From Onstottus_B arcticum (GTDB lineage: Bacteria; Acidobacteriota; Blastocatellia; UBA7656): a stretch of DNA of 64,000 nucleotides. The notes under the pieces are model-generated. The model was not told the DNA's origin. It searched no databases and saw nothing but the letters and a program-made list of their open reading frames with translations. Numbering within the stretch: the first letter of the stretch is position 1; every line of letters starts with the position of its first letter. Made by a program: the position numbers and the translations under genes. The DNA is taken from contig JBBPIE010000013.1 in the NCBI GenBank assembly GCA_038040485.1, positions 62,001-126,000 of the forward strand. The letters are read 5' to 3'. Of this stretch, positions 16,106 to 24,219 are shown one piece after another.

Positions 16106-17569
16106 ATGAGCACTTACGTTTTTGGAACGAGCCTTTCATATCAGGACTATCTTCAAGCAAGGAGCTTTGAGCGCAGCCTTCGAGCTGAGATCAGGTCCTC
16201 GACGAAGTCAATCATTGCTTCCAACGAAGAGCTACAGCAGCAGAATTATTCAGTTCTCACATCTCTGTCGTCTTCTGTTTCCAGCGGATTCGAGCAAATC
16301 TCACTAGACCTTGAAAGGATTTCGACCGGCATAGGAGAACTGAACGCGACGTTTTATTGGGGATTCAGCGAACTATTGGCTGTTGCGGGCCGCATCAATG
16401 ATTCTCTCGACGACCTAGTTAGACTCGTGGGGAATCCGGCCCAGACGTGGGCCTATAACCAATTTGAAATTGCACGGGATGCGTTTAGAAAGCGTCTATA
16501 CGAGGAAGCAATCGAGTACCTGGACCGCGCCATCAACGGTTACGGTAGCGAGACTGGGTACAAGATCGAATATCGGTTTCACTTTCTCTTAGGTACGATA
16601 ATGATAGAATCACCCGAAATCGTAAATCCCGCATCGGCTGAGCGGGCCTTCCTCAGTTCGGCCAGATACGCATGGCAAGACGAACCCCGTGAAGCAGCTC
16701 TTGCGTTACTCGGGGCGGGATGGGCAGCGTACTGCCAAGGGAAGATGTCGGAGGCTGAGCGTTACACGGAACAGGCTATTGCTTTGAACGACTCATTAGC
16801 GGAGGCGTATTTTCAACTCGCAAAAGTGCAGATGCATACACGGAAGCCCGATCAAGCACTACCGCGTCTGCGACAGGCCATTCTGCTTGATCGTGCCTAT
16901 ATGATTAAAGCTGCGACCGATGATGATTTCAAACTCTACGAGACGCAGGTTGCCTTACTATATGACACGCTAAGAAACGAGGCGCGAAATGACGCCGAGT
17001 CCACGTTTTCAGAGCTTGACAGAGCCATAGAGATGCTAGAGAGGCACCGCGTTGAAGCGTTTCAATTCGCAGATGTTCTTAACTCACACCGATTCAATCA
17101 GTTTGTTTCTCAAGCCGTCAATGCAGCAAATCATCACACATACTATGGATATCTAAACTCTATACAACTTTGCAATCAGGCGCGTGAAGAACTCGCAGAC
17201 GTGTCGACCAAGATGCAGCTGCAGCATCAACAGCGCAGCGCCCAATTTGCAGCCGAACAAAGGCAGCGTAACGCGCAATTTGCAGCCGAGCAAAGGCGAC
17301 GCGAGGCGGACGAGTATGCAGCCCGCGTCGCGCAATCGGTGCGAGCCCGAAGTAACGCCACCACCGCAATATGGCTGGCGGGCGCTGGCTCCGTGCTTTG
17401 TCCTGTTCTAGTGCCGATTGGATTCATTCTCGGCATTGTCTCCCTTGTCCAATTCGGGAGTGGAAGGGACACTGAAGGCCAGGGTAAGGCGATTGCGGCA
17501 GTCATCATAGGCTCACTTTGGACAGTTTTCTTTGTAGTATGGATCTTGGCCGCGATTGCGAGGGCCTAG
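16106..17569 (+). CDS. TPR protein with coiled coil and two C-terminal membrane segments
   Basis: A 487-residue protein. Residues 1-100 look helical and coiled-coil-like (Ser/Glu-rich). A conserved block AYNQFEIARDAFRKRLYEEA at about 114-133 begins tetratricopeptide-type repeats reaching to about 270. Residues 360-405 are a charged, Gln-rich heptad region with a direct repeat (QRSAQFAAEQRQRNAQFAAE). The last 70 residues hold two membrane helices separated by GSGRDTEGQGKAIA, the DUF4190-like hairpin. The arrangement suggests a membrane-tethered scaffold facing the cytoplasm. Similar proteins are often annotated only as TPR proteins; I know no function. The gene stands alone. GC is lower than in the neighbouring metabolic genes. 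Confidence 0.7.
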   Translation: MSTYVFGTSLSYQDYLQARSFERSLRAEIRSSTKSIIASNEELQQQNYSVLTSLSSSVSSGFEQISLDLERISTGIGELNATFYWGFSELLAVAGRINDSLDDLVRLVGNPAQTWAYNQFEIARDAFRKRLYEEAIEYLDRAINGYGSETGYKIEYRFHFLLGTIMIESPEIVNPASAERAFLSSARYAWQDEPREAALALLGAGWAAYCQGKMSEAERYTEQAIALNDSLAEAYFQLAKVQMHTRKPDQALPRLRQAILLDRAYMIKAATDDDFKLYETQVALLYDTLRNEARNDAESTFSELDRAIEMLERHRVEAFQFADVLNSHRFNQFVSQAVNAANHHTYYGYLNSIQLCNQAREELADVSTKMQLQHQQRSAQFAAEQRQRNAQFAAEQRRREADEYAARVAQSVRARSNATTAIWLAGAGSVLCPVLVPIGFILGIVSLVQFGSGRDTEGQGKAIAAVIIGSLWTVFFVVWILAAIARA

Positions 17570-17858
17570 GACTCTTGAATGGGGGGAAGAGAATCAGGAG
17601 GAATGAAAGGGCCTGGCCTGCAATATTCCAATTGTCAGAAATCGATCAGCGATCTTAAGAATAGAAAACCATTCCGAACAGAGACCCCTCTTGATTATTG
17701 AGCGCTACGCGAACGCACTCGAGAAGAGAGTGCGAGTCGAAATCATCGGATAGCGCGCTGATGGTGTTTGTGTTCGGTGCTCAAGCAATCTATGCGGATG
17801 TCGCGGAGCGGTGATTGGAAAACGCGGGTATGCTATAGTCCCGAATCGAGGTGAAGTC
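17570..17858. other. Intergenic stretch without recognised gene
   Basis: Between the TPR protein and the small basic protein, 289 bases hold no convincing reading frame on either strand. A TATAGT at 17833-17838 might be a -10 for the next gene, but no good -35 precedes it. Confidence 0.4.
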
Positions 17859-18038
17859 ATGAAATCGGCAAGGACAAACGCAAAGCGGACCAAAGGTGAA
17901 ACAACCAGGTCCAAACTGTCGAAAGGTCAAGCGAGTGATCGACGAAAGAAAAGAGCGCGCGCCGAGCCGACTGCCAATGAACTCATGCTTGAGGCCTGGA
18001 AGAAGCTCTACGAGACTCGCCGCGAGAGAATCCTCTAA
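17859..18038 (+). CDS. Small Lys/Arg-rich protein (59 aa)
   Basis: The start at 17859 is preceded by GAGGTG (17849-17854); an earlier in-frame ATG at 17811 has no such site. The protein is very basic (KSARTNAKRTKGET, SDRRKKRARAEP) in its first 37 residues and ends in a short amphipathic helix, ANELMLEAWKKLYETRRE. Such composition suggests nucleic-acid binding, but no domain is recognised. Confidence 0.5.
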   Translation: MKSARTNAKRTKGETTRSKLSKGQASDRRKKRARAEPTANELMLEAWKKLYETRRERIL

Positions 18039-18220
18039 TTCTGTGCCGGGCCTTCGAAGCGGCTGCCCCAGCGACTAGTCCTCTCCTTCTCGGATTGTTT
18101 CCTCGATGCCGCTCAGGAGATTCAACCGCCTTTTGCTGATGAATTCGAAGGCGGGTCGCCTCCCCTTTTGAATCGGCATTGGCCGTTTGTTTTGTTCCCA
18201 ACCTCGCCTATACTCTGGCT

Positions 18221-18637
18221 ATGCCCAAGCTCGATATCATTCACGCTGCCGTGAAAGGCGCATTGATAAAGGACGGCTGGACCATAACTGACGACCCGTT
18301 CATCATCGAGTACAAGAAGACTAAGTTGTATGCCGATCTGGGCGCCGAGAGGCCAATCGCTGCCGAGCGGGGCGGGCTGCGAATCGTGGTTGAGGTCAAA
18401 AGCTTCGTAGGCGCTTCCAAGCTGCAGGATTTGAAAGAGGCTCTTGGCCAATACGACATCTATCTTTACCTGCTTGAAGCAACTGAACCCGACCGAAAGC
18501 TCTATGTAGCTGTGAGTGAAAAGGCGTACAAAGAATTCTTCGCCCAAGAAACCATACAGTTCGTGGTAAGCAAACACGGGCTTCCGTTGATCGTCGTAGA
18601 CCTGGAGCGCGAGGAGATTGTGAAATGGACAAGCTGA
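18221..18637 (+). CDS. xisH: XisH family protein (PD-(D/E)xK-type fold)
   Basis: A 138-residue protein of the XisH family, named after the factor needed for excision of the fdxN element in heterocystous cyanobacteria. The beginning (MPKLDIIHAAVKGALIKDGW) is characteristic. Asp39, Glu58 and Lys60 in IVVEVKSF form a restriction-endonuclease-like core, so it may bind or cut DNA. The ATG at 18221 is preferred; an upstream in-frame TTG at 18179 has no support. It overlaps xisI by 13 bases, the standard pair arrangement. No fdxN-like element or recombinase is in the window, so the cellular role here is unknown. Confidence 0.85.
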   Translation: MPKLDIIHAAVKGALIKDGWTITDDPFIIEYKKTKLYADLGAERPIAAERGGLRIVVEVKSFVGASKLQDLKEALGQYDIYLYLLEATEPDRKLYVAVSEKAYKEFFAQETIQFVVSKHGLPLIVVDLEREEIVKWTS

Positions 18638-18966
18638 TTGAGTACCCCAAATTGCTTAAGCGCATTCTAGCCGAGTATGTCGACCTGTGTAATCGGCGGC
18701 CTAATCGTGAGGTTGAGACTTTCCTTGTCATAGACCCGGAGCGCCAGGATTACATTTGGATGAACATCGGCTGGCAAAACGGAGAACGCGTGGCTGGGAT
18801 GACGGCCTATGTTCGCATTCGTGATGGCAAGTTCTGGGTCGAAGACGATTGGACGGAAGACGGCATCGCTACTGATCTTGTGCGAGAAGGCGTTCCGAAA
18901 GAAGACATCGTACTTGCATTTCACGACGCTGAAACGCGCAAAGATACCGAGTTCGCCGCCGCTTGA
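18625..18966 (+). CDS. xisI: XisI family protein
   Basis: A 113-residue protein of the XisI family, the usual partner of XisH. Typical features are the N-terminal helix MDKLIEYPKLLKRILAEYV, the strand-rich centre YIWMNIGWQNGERVAGM and the C-terminal EDDWTEDGIATDLVREGVP. The GAGGAG at 18610-18615, inside the end of xisH, serves as ribosome-binding site. Coupling implies a fixed stoichiometry with XisH; whether it restrains, guides or helps XisH is not known. Family assignment is sure. Confidence 0.87.
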   Translation: MDKLIEYPKLLKRILAEYVDLCNRRPNREVETFLVIDPERQDYIWMNIGWQNGERVAGMTAYVRIRDGKFWVEDDWTEDGIATDLVREGVPKEDIVLAFHDAETRKDTEFAAA

Positions 18967-19269
18967 CTATCTCTGAAAGACGAGCGACCTTTTGAGGAAC
19001 ATCGGCAAGCCACTGCGCAATTCCGACAGGCACGAAATCCCGACAAGCTAGATCGCCCACTTTGGAAGAATTCGGATTACTCGGAACCACGCGAATGGAG
19101 GAAACTCGTGGCCCGAGTAATCCGTGGGTCGGTCTAAACGAAGTACGCGACCCGAAGAAAAAACTCAACCAGCCGACTCTTAACTCAACGGCGACAGCCC
19201 AACTACCCGCTAACGCCGGATTGGTCGTCTGGCAAAAAGAGCACGCTTCTTAAAAGCAAGAGACGGGTT
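18967..19269. other. Intergenic stretch, empty except for one hairpin
   Basis: These 303 bases between convergent xisI and the small membrane-protein gene contain the strong inverted repeat at 19073-19124. I find no believable gene; a 63-codon plus-strand frame starting at 19062 runs through the hairpin and looks random. Confidence 0.5.
19073..19124. repeat. Long perfect inverted repeat
   Basis: CGGATTACTCGG at 19073-19084 pairs exactly with CCGAGTAATCCG at 19113-19124. A second block, CCACG at 19087-19091, pairs with CGTGG at 19107-19111, leaving a 15-base loop. The 17 bp of stem are interrupted only by a small internal bulge. It could be a bidirectional terminator, a protein-binding site or a small palindromic element. 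Confidence 0.75.
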
Positions 19270-19419
19270 CTACAGTGCGGCGCGGCGGCCGCTCACCAGG
19301 TTGATGATGAACACGATCACAGCAACAACCAGCAGGAGATGGATCAATCCGCCGCCCACCGAACCGATCATGCCCAACAACCACAGAACCAAAAGAATTA
19401 CGATTATTGTCCACAACAT
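19270..19419 (-). CDS. Lmo0937-family small membrane protein (49 aa)
   Basis: A 49-residue protein made of two hydrophobic segments, MLWTIIVILLVLWLLGMIG and LIHLLLVVAVIVFIINLV, joined by SVGGG and ending with a basic tail (SGRRAAL). This is the pattern of the Lmo0937/DUF5670 family of tiny inner-membrane proteins, often seen near stress genes. GGAGGAG lies seven bases before the ATG, which fixes the start. It is next to, and on the same strand as, the BON-domain gene upstream at 19568, with 148 bases between. Function is unknown. Confidence 0.8.
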   Translation of the reverse strand: MLWTIIVILLVLWLLGMIGSVGGGLIHLLLVVAVIVFIINLVSGRRAAL

Positions 19420-19567
19420 TGTTTTCTCCTCCAAAGCTTTAGCGTTCAGCTTGGGTTGTGCCCGACGGATCGGGCTGTTCTTTGTTGCGCGCCGTTCTAA
19501 GTCCCCCGCCGCGTATAGTCAACGCCTCGTACCAATCGCACATCGCGCCGAGTCCGGCACTCATCTC

Positions 19568-20143
19568 TTAAGACTGCACAACGATATCGTTTGTGACGCT
19601 ACGAACGCCCTTGACCGTTCTTGCAATCTGTTCGGCTCGCTTCTTGAGATCCTCGGTAGGCACGCGTCCGCTCAATGATGCAGTGCCGCCCACGACCTTT
19701 ACATCAATGATAGAAGCGCGTAACTCTGAATCGTTCAGAAGCTTCGAGGAGATGTCTATCTCTATCGAAGCGCTTGTCGGCGCGACCTCGGCAGGCGTGG
19801 ACTGCGAGGGAACTGGAACCGGCACGATAGTCGACTGGGGTTGGGGCACTGTCACTATGACGGGTTGTTGGGACTGCGGTGGTTGAGGCGTCTGCTGAGC
19901 GGCTGCTGCTGCCCGAGCCCGCTCCTGCGCCAACTGATCTTCAGTGTCTTGCTGCTGGCTGCTCAGAATCAACATTGTTATCACCACCGCGGCTGCGATG
20001 GCCGCAATGACCAGGGCCGCGATCGCGCCGCCGGACATCGCCGGGCGTTCGCGGACTACTGAATCGTATTGAGTCTTCACCACGGGCCGACTCCCCAAAG
20101 GAACGTCTTCAACTACGGTTCGTTTCTCTCGATATTCACTCAT
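19568..20143 (-). CDS. Membrane-anchored BON-domain protein
   Basis: A 191-residue protein: a short cytoplasmic head (MSEYREKRTVVEDVPLGSRP), one membrane helix at about 39-61 (GAIAALVIAAIAAAVVITML), a Gln/Pro-rich linker, and a BON domain at about 128-190 (IDISSKLLND to VRSVTNDIVV). BON domains bind membranes or phospholipids and occur in envelope-stress proteins such as OsmY. GGAGG lies before the ATG at 20143, and the frame is open far upstream without support. With the adjacent Lmo0937-type gene it may form a stress-inducible envelope pair. Confidence 0.85.
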   Translation of the reverse strand: MSEYREKRTVVEDVPLGSRPVVKTQYDSVVRERPAMSGGAIAALVIAAIAAAVVITMLILSSQQQDTEDQLAQERARAAAAAQQTPQPPQSQQPVIVTVPQPQSTIVPVPVPSQSTPAEVAPTSASIEIDISSKLLNDSELRASIIDVKVVGGTASLSGRVPTEDLKKRAEQIARTVKGVRSVTNDIVVQS

Positions 20144-20443
20144 GATGTATTCCTCCGTTTTATTCCTTGGTTCAAAACGGGCTCTCCAATTCTTCGGAGA
20201 CCCGCTGCGGCGATTGCATTGAAACAAGTCGAAACGTTTGAAGCCCCGTATCGAAACAAGCCAACGCACCCTCAAAAGCAACCGCGCTGTTGAACAGGGC
20301 AACAAGCGTGCCGTCGCGCGCGAACGGGTGTGATTAAGCCTGGGACTCGCGTTGACCTGCGCTGGCGCCGGGCTCACACCAAATTGCTCGCGCGTGATTG
20401 CTTCGCTATCATCTATCTTTCGAGCGAAGCGAAGGAGACAGCG
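20144..20443. other. Divergent intergenic region
   Basis: These 300 bases separate the minus-strand BON gene from the plus-strand rhodanese gene and should hold both promoters. A plus-strand candidate is listed separately. I see nothing convincing for the minus strand, and no gene. Confidence 0.4.
20384..20412 (+). promoter_or_regulatory. Candidate promoter of the rhodanese gene
   Basis: TTGCTC at 20384-20389, a 17-bp spacer, then TATCAT at 20407-20412. The transcript would start about 25 bases before the ATG at 20444. Confidence 0.4.
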
Positions 20444-20818
20444 ATGCAGCACTCGGAAGGATTCTTGAAGATCGTCAACGACGCCAAGAGCCGCGTGCGT
20501 GAGACCACTCCCGAAGAAGTCCGAAAGAAACAACTCGCCGGCCAGCAGTTCCACTTCGTCGATGTGCGAGAAGACGACGAGTGGCAACAAGCACGAGCCG
20601 CCGGAGCCATCCACCTCGGCAAAGGCATTATCGAACGCGATATCGAGCAAGCCATCCCGGATCACGACGCCGAAGTAATCCTGTATTGCGGCGGCGGGTT
20701 TCGCTCGGCGCTTGCGGCGGATGCGCTTCAGCGGATGGGTTACACGAACGTGATTTCGATGGACGGCGGTTGGAAACGCTGGAACGAACTCGGCTACCCG
20801 ACGGAGCCACAACCTTAG
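20444..20818 (+). CDS. Single-domain rhodanese-like sulfurtransferase
   Basis: A 124-residue cytoplasmic protein with one rhodanese domain. The conserved HFVDVREDDEW begins the fold and Cys82 sits in the active-site loop CGGGFRSA, where a persulfide would form; the end, MDGGWKRWNELGYP, is also characteristic. The ATG at 20444 is preceded by GAAGGAG. Single-domain rhodaneses carry sulfur for cofactors or detoxify cyanide or sulfite; the particular substrate is unknown. The MFS exporter starts 33 bases downstream on the same strand. Confidence 0.9.
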   Translation: MQHSEGFLKIVNDAKSRVRETTPEEVRKKQLAGQQFHFVDVREDDEWQQARAAGAIHLGKGIIERDIEQAIPDHDAEVILYCGGGFRSALAADALQRMGYTNVISMDGGWKRWNELGYPTEPQP

Positions 20819-20851
20819 TAAGAGACTCATCCAGATAGAAACTTAAACCTC

Positions 20852-22576
20852 ATGCTCGAAGCCTCGGCTGAACATTCACCGCACACAAGCGAAGAACTAC
20901 GCGCGGCGGCTGTAGATTCCCCAAACGTGATCCTCTCTCGGCGGCGGAGATGGGTAGTAACTACGGGCGTGCTGCTCGGCATGTTCCTGGCCGCGCTTGA
21001 AGCCACCGTAGTCGGCACCGCGATGCCTACGGTGATCGCGTCTCTCGGTGGATTGGATCGGTATAGCTGGGTGTTCTCGGCTTATCTGTTAGGCGCGACC
21101 GTGACCGTGCCGGTGTGGGGACGGCTGTCGGATCTCTATGGACGGCGGACGCTCTACTTGATCGGCGTAGCGTTCTTTCTGGTCGGCTCGGCGTTGTCGG
21201 GCGCCTCGATGTCGATCACCCAGTTGATCGTCTTCCGCGGGATTCAAGGTCTTGGCGCGGGAGCGTTAATCCCGCTGAGCATGACGATCAACGGCGACAT
21301 CTACACGCTGAAAGAGCGAGCGAAGATGCAGGGCTTGTTCAGCGGGGTGTGGGGACTGGCATCGATACTTGGGCCGCTCGCGGGCGGGTTTATCACCGAT
21401 CATTTCACGTGGCGTTGGGTTTTTTACATCAACATTCCGTTTGGGCTTGCGGCGGCGCTCGTTGTAGGGATCGCGCTTGTCGAGCCGAAGCGTGAGGAAA
21501 AGCCGGTCATCGACTACGCAGGCGCGTTGTGGCTGACGCTATCAGTCTCGCTGTTGCTGTTCGCTCTTGTCGAAACGGGAGACCTCGCATTCCTGGCTAC
21601 GCCGAAGATGCTCGCGGTAGTCGCGTGCGCTGTCGTTTCCGGATACCTGTTCGTGCGCGCCGAGCGGCGAGCCGTCGATCCAGTCGTTCCGTTCTCGTTG
21701 TTTCGCAACCGGGTGGTCGCGGTCGGATCGATCACAAGCTTCATGGTAGGCGCGGCGATGTTCGGCGCGTTGTCGTTCATCCCCTTGTTTGTGCAAGGTG
21801 CGATGGGCGGGTCGGCTACCGAAGCGGGAATACTGCTGACGCCTTTTCTCCTCGGTTGGGTTGTGATGGCGGTGGTGGGCGGACGATTGATGCTGACGAT
21901 CGGTTACCGCCCGACGGTGCTCGCGGGGCTGACCGTGCTGATCGTAAGCTTCGGGTTCCTTGCGACGTTCGGGCGCGGAACTCCGCGCTGGGAGCTGTTG
22001 GCTGACATGGCGTTGATGGGGTCGGGGATGGGGCTTGTGATGTTCGCGTTGCTGATCACAATGCAAAACTCAGTCGGCCGCGGCCAGCTCGGAATTGCGA
22101 CGTCGCTGAACCAGTTCTCTCGCTCGATCGGGCAAACAGTGGGCGTAGCGGTGATGGGAACCGTGATGACGATCAGCTTGAGCTCGCACCTTACGGACAT
22201 TCAACAAACCAGCGGGCTTCCGGCTGAAGAGGTCGCACGCGTCATCCACAACTCGAGCGAGTTGATCGACCCGATCGCCCGCACTCACCTCAAGCCCGAG
22301 TTGTTGAAGGCGATGGAGACCGGGCTTGCCGACGCGCTTCACAACGTTTTTCTGGTTGGAACGTTGTTCGCGGTGATCGCGCTGGTGTCGGGCTTCTGGC
22401 TTCCGCGCCGGGACCTTATTTCAAGCGAAGATGCGAGGCAGGCGGTTCAACCCTCGACGATGGGACCGAGGGAGGAGATTCCGTCATCCGCTGCCGATTT
22501 CGAGCGCTTGCTGATGGCTGAGATGACGGTCATGGATTCCGAGAATGAGCCTGCGGCGGTTGAGACGGCCGACTAA
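20852..22576 (+). CDS. MFS multidrug-type exporter, DHA2 (EmrB/QacA) family
   Basis: A 574-residue inner-membrane proton-driven antiporter. After about 35 polar residues and RRRR comes FLAALEATVVGTAMPTV, the DHA2 form of motif D1, followed by GRLSDLYGRR (motif A). Length and hydrophobicity fit 14 transmembrane helices. The C-terminal 60 residues are soluble and acidic. Members export drugs, dyes or bile salts, but the substrate cannot be read off. There is no adjacent EmrA-type membrane-fusion gene or TetR regulator. It ends into a terminator-like inverted repeat facing the convergent GDPD gene. Confidence 0.9.
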   Translation: MLEASAEHSPHTSEELRAAAVDSPNVILSRRRRWVVTTGVLLGMFLAALEATVVGTAMPTVIASLGGLDRYSWVFSAYLLGATVTVPVWGRLSDLYGRRTLYLIGVAFFLVGSALSGASMSITQLIVFRGIQGLGAGALIPLSMTINGDIYTLKERAKMQGLFSGVWGLASILGPLAGGFITDHFTWRWVFYINIPFGLAAALVVGIALVEPKREEKPVIDYAGALWLTLSVSLLLFALVETGDLAFLATPKMLAVVACAVVSGYLFVRAERRAVDPVVPFSLFRNRVVAVGSITSFMVGAAMFGALSFIPLFVQGAMGGSATEAGILLTPFLLGWVVMAVVGGRLMLTIGYRPTVLAGLTVLIVSFGFLATFGRGTPRWELLADMALMGSGMGLVMFALLITMQNSVGRGQLGIATSLNQFSRSIGQTVGVAVMGTVMTISLSSHLTDIQQTSGLPAEEVARVIHNSSELIDPIARTHLKPELLKAMETGLADALHNVFLVGTLFAVIALVSGFWLPRRDLISSEDARQAVQPSTMGPREEIPSSAADFERLLMAEMTVMDSENEPAAVETAD

Positions 22577-22585
22577 AGCGCGCCT

Positions 22586-22663
22586 GTGGGGGAAGCCCGC
22601 CGTGGAATCCCCTCGCCGCCCTCGATCCAGAAAGAGGGGAAGCCACGGAGAGCTTCCCCCTAC
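22586..22663. terminator. Inverted repeat between convergent genes
   Basis: GTGGGGGAAGC...CCGTGG (22586-22605) pairs with CCACGG...GCTTCCCCCTAC (22643-22663). It lies exactly between the ends of the MFS and GDPD genes, and its right end overlaps the GDPD stop codon. It may stop transcription from both sides, though no T-run follows; it also resembles the other fold-back repeats. Confidence 0.5.
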
Positions 22664-23568
22664 AAGCGTCTTCTCATATCGAGCAGCAGCGTTGGTTTGT
22701 CAGTCTTAATCGCGTCCGCGCCCAGCAGGCGCATCGCCTCAGCGACGTCCGGCGTGTTCACCGTCCACACCCACACTTCGACGCCGGCCTCGTGGGCCTG
22801 CTCGACTATTTCTCTCGAGAACTTTTTGTAGGAAACCGAGATCGAGTGAGGCTTGAACTTCAGCACCTGCTTCAGCGAGACCTCGTATGGAACCGACGCG
22901 CCAAAGTCAGGATTGATCTGAAGCTTCAGACGCGGGCCGAGCGCCTCGCGCAGCTTCTCAGCCAGCTCCATGCCATGCGCTTCCAACACGACGCGATCAA
23001 GCTCGGGAAATCTCTTGAGAGTGGCGACGGTCTTCTTGAGCATCTCGTCGCATCGCCCGCAAGGCTTGATCTCGATGTTGAGCAGGCCGGTCTTCTGGTT
23101 GGCAAGCAACTCATCAAGCGTGGGCACGTGACGACCGCCGGTGTCTTCGCCCACCGGGGTGAGCGTTGATTTGGACAGCTCGGAGTATGTGAGGTTCGAA
23201 ACAAGTCGCGTGCGCTGAGGCGGAGCCAGGCCCTCGACTCTGCCGAAGTAATCGTCATGATAGACAACGACTACTCCGTCGCGGGTCAATCGGATATCAG
23301 TTTCGATTCCATCGGCGCCGATCCTGGCCGCTCGCTGAAACGCTTCGATAGTGTTCTCGGTAGACTCCTGCGCGCCGCCGCGATGCGCGATGACAAGGGG
23401 CCTTCCGGGCTGTGATTGAGCTTCGCCGACGGGCACCGAAACCTGCGCCGCTGAGATCGACACCAGCGCTACAAGCAGCACGGATGCGGTTACACCAACA
23501 AAGCGCGCCGATATGGTTGGGCAATCGCCGCTTGTCCCAGCCCGCCTAAGGCTCTGCATCTGGAGCAT
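22660..23568 (-). CDS. Secreted glycerophosphodiester phosphodiesterase
   Basis: A 302-residue GDPD-family enzyme cleaving glycerophosphodiesters to glycerol 3-phosphate and an alcohol. Residues 20-45 (SARFVGVTASVLLVALVSIS) look like a signal sequence, so it probably acts in the periplasm. The catalytic core is LVIAHRGGAQESTENT, then DGIETDIRLTRDGVVVVYHDD; metal ligands and both catalytic histidines are present, and the barrel closes with VWVWTVNTP and GADAIKTDKP. The start overlaps the end of the HIT gene by 23 bases, so the two are probably co-transcribed with HIT first. Confidence 0.9.
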   Translation of the reverse strand: MLQMQSLRRAGTSGDCPTISARFVGVTASVLLVALVSISAAQVSVPVGEAQSQPGRPLVIAHRGGAQESTENTIEAFQRAARIGADGIETDIRLTRDGVVVVYHDDYFGRVEGLAPPQRTRLVSNLTYSELSKSTLTPVGEDTGGRHVPTLDELLANQKTGLLNIEIKPCGRCDEMLKKTVATLKRFPELDRVVLEAHGMELAEKLREALGPRLKLQINPDFGASVPYEVSLKQVLKFKPHSISVSYKKFSREIVEQAHEAGVEVWVWTVNTPDVAEAMRLLGADAIKTDKPTLLLDMRRRL

Positions 23569-24043
23569 CGAATCGCTTCCTCAGTCTTTCGTAGGTCGCG
23601 TTGAGATCTTCGGGGAGCACGCGCGTCTCGCCGACCACCGAAATGAAATTCGCATCGCCGGTCCAGCGCGGCACGATGTGAAGGTGAAGATGATCGGCGA
23701 TACCGGCGCCCGCGCTGCGGCCGAGGTTGATACCCATGTTGAATCCGTCGGGATGATACTCGGTTTGCAGGGCCGTCTGTGCGCGCTTGGCAAGCTCCAT
23801 CATCTCTGCCGTCGTTGCCAGGTCAGTGTCGGCAAGCCACGCAATATGTTCGTACGGCACTATCATCAAGTGGCCGCTCGTGTAAGGAAAGAGATTGAGG
23901 ATGATGAAGTTCTTCTGGGCTCGATGGACAATCAGGTTTTCGCGATCAGTTCCCAGCTCCTGCACACGGCAGAACACGCAGCCGATCTCGGCCTCAATCG
24001 AAGCGACGTACTTGTAGCGCCAGGGACTCCAGATGTGTTCCAT
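23546..24043 (-). CDS. HIT-family nucleotide hydrolase
   Basis: A 165-residue protein of the histidine-triad superfamily, Ap4A-hydrolase/phosphorylase-like branch. The beginning, MEHIWSPWRYKYVAS, is typical of this bacterial group. CVFC near the N-terminus suggests a zinc pair, and the triad HLHLHIVPRW includes the nucleophilic histidine. It should split dinucleoside polyphosphates or nucleoside phosphoramidates in the cytoplasm. It overlaps the downstream GDPD gene. A long tandem fold-back repeat separates it from the upstream sppA. Confidence 0.9.
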   Translation of the reverse strand: MEHIWSPWRYKYVASIEAEIGCVFCRVQELGTDRENLIVHRAQKNFIILNLFPYTSGHLMIVPYEHIAWLADTDLATTAEMMELAKRAQTALQTEYHPDGFNMGINLGRSAGAGIADHLHLHIVPRWTGDANFISVVGETRVLPEDLNATYERLRKRFDAPDAEP

Positions 24044-24044
24044 G

Positions 24045-24217
24045 TTAGTTCGTAGTCCGTAGTCCGTAGTCCGTAGCTCGTAGTTCGTAGTTCGTAGTTC
24101 GTATTTCGTAGTCCGTAGTTCGAGGCTCGTAGTGCGTAGTTCGTAGTTCGTGGTTGCACTCGTTGATGAGCCACTGCGGTCTGGCCACGGACTACGGACT
24201 ACGGACTACTGACTACT
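24045..24217. repeat. Fold-back tandem array of GTAGTYCGTA words
   Basis: From about 24047 to 24152 a 7-base unit (consensus GTAGTCC or GTAGTTC) is repeated at least 14 times with point changes. After a spacer of about 36 bases its reverse complement (GGACTAC) appears four times at 24189-24217. The units are contiguous without unique spacers, so this is not CRISPR. It lies between sppA and the HIT gene. Confidence 0.85.
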
Positions 24218-24219
24218 CC

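Noticed and set aside
18967..19269. Search for a tRNA or small gene in the gap after xisI
   Set aside because: Only the hairpin is evident; the 63-codon frame there crosses it and has no start signal.
24045..24217. Tandem units considered as a CRISPR array
   Set aside because: Units are seven bases and contiguous, no unique spacers, no cas genes.
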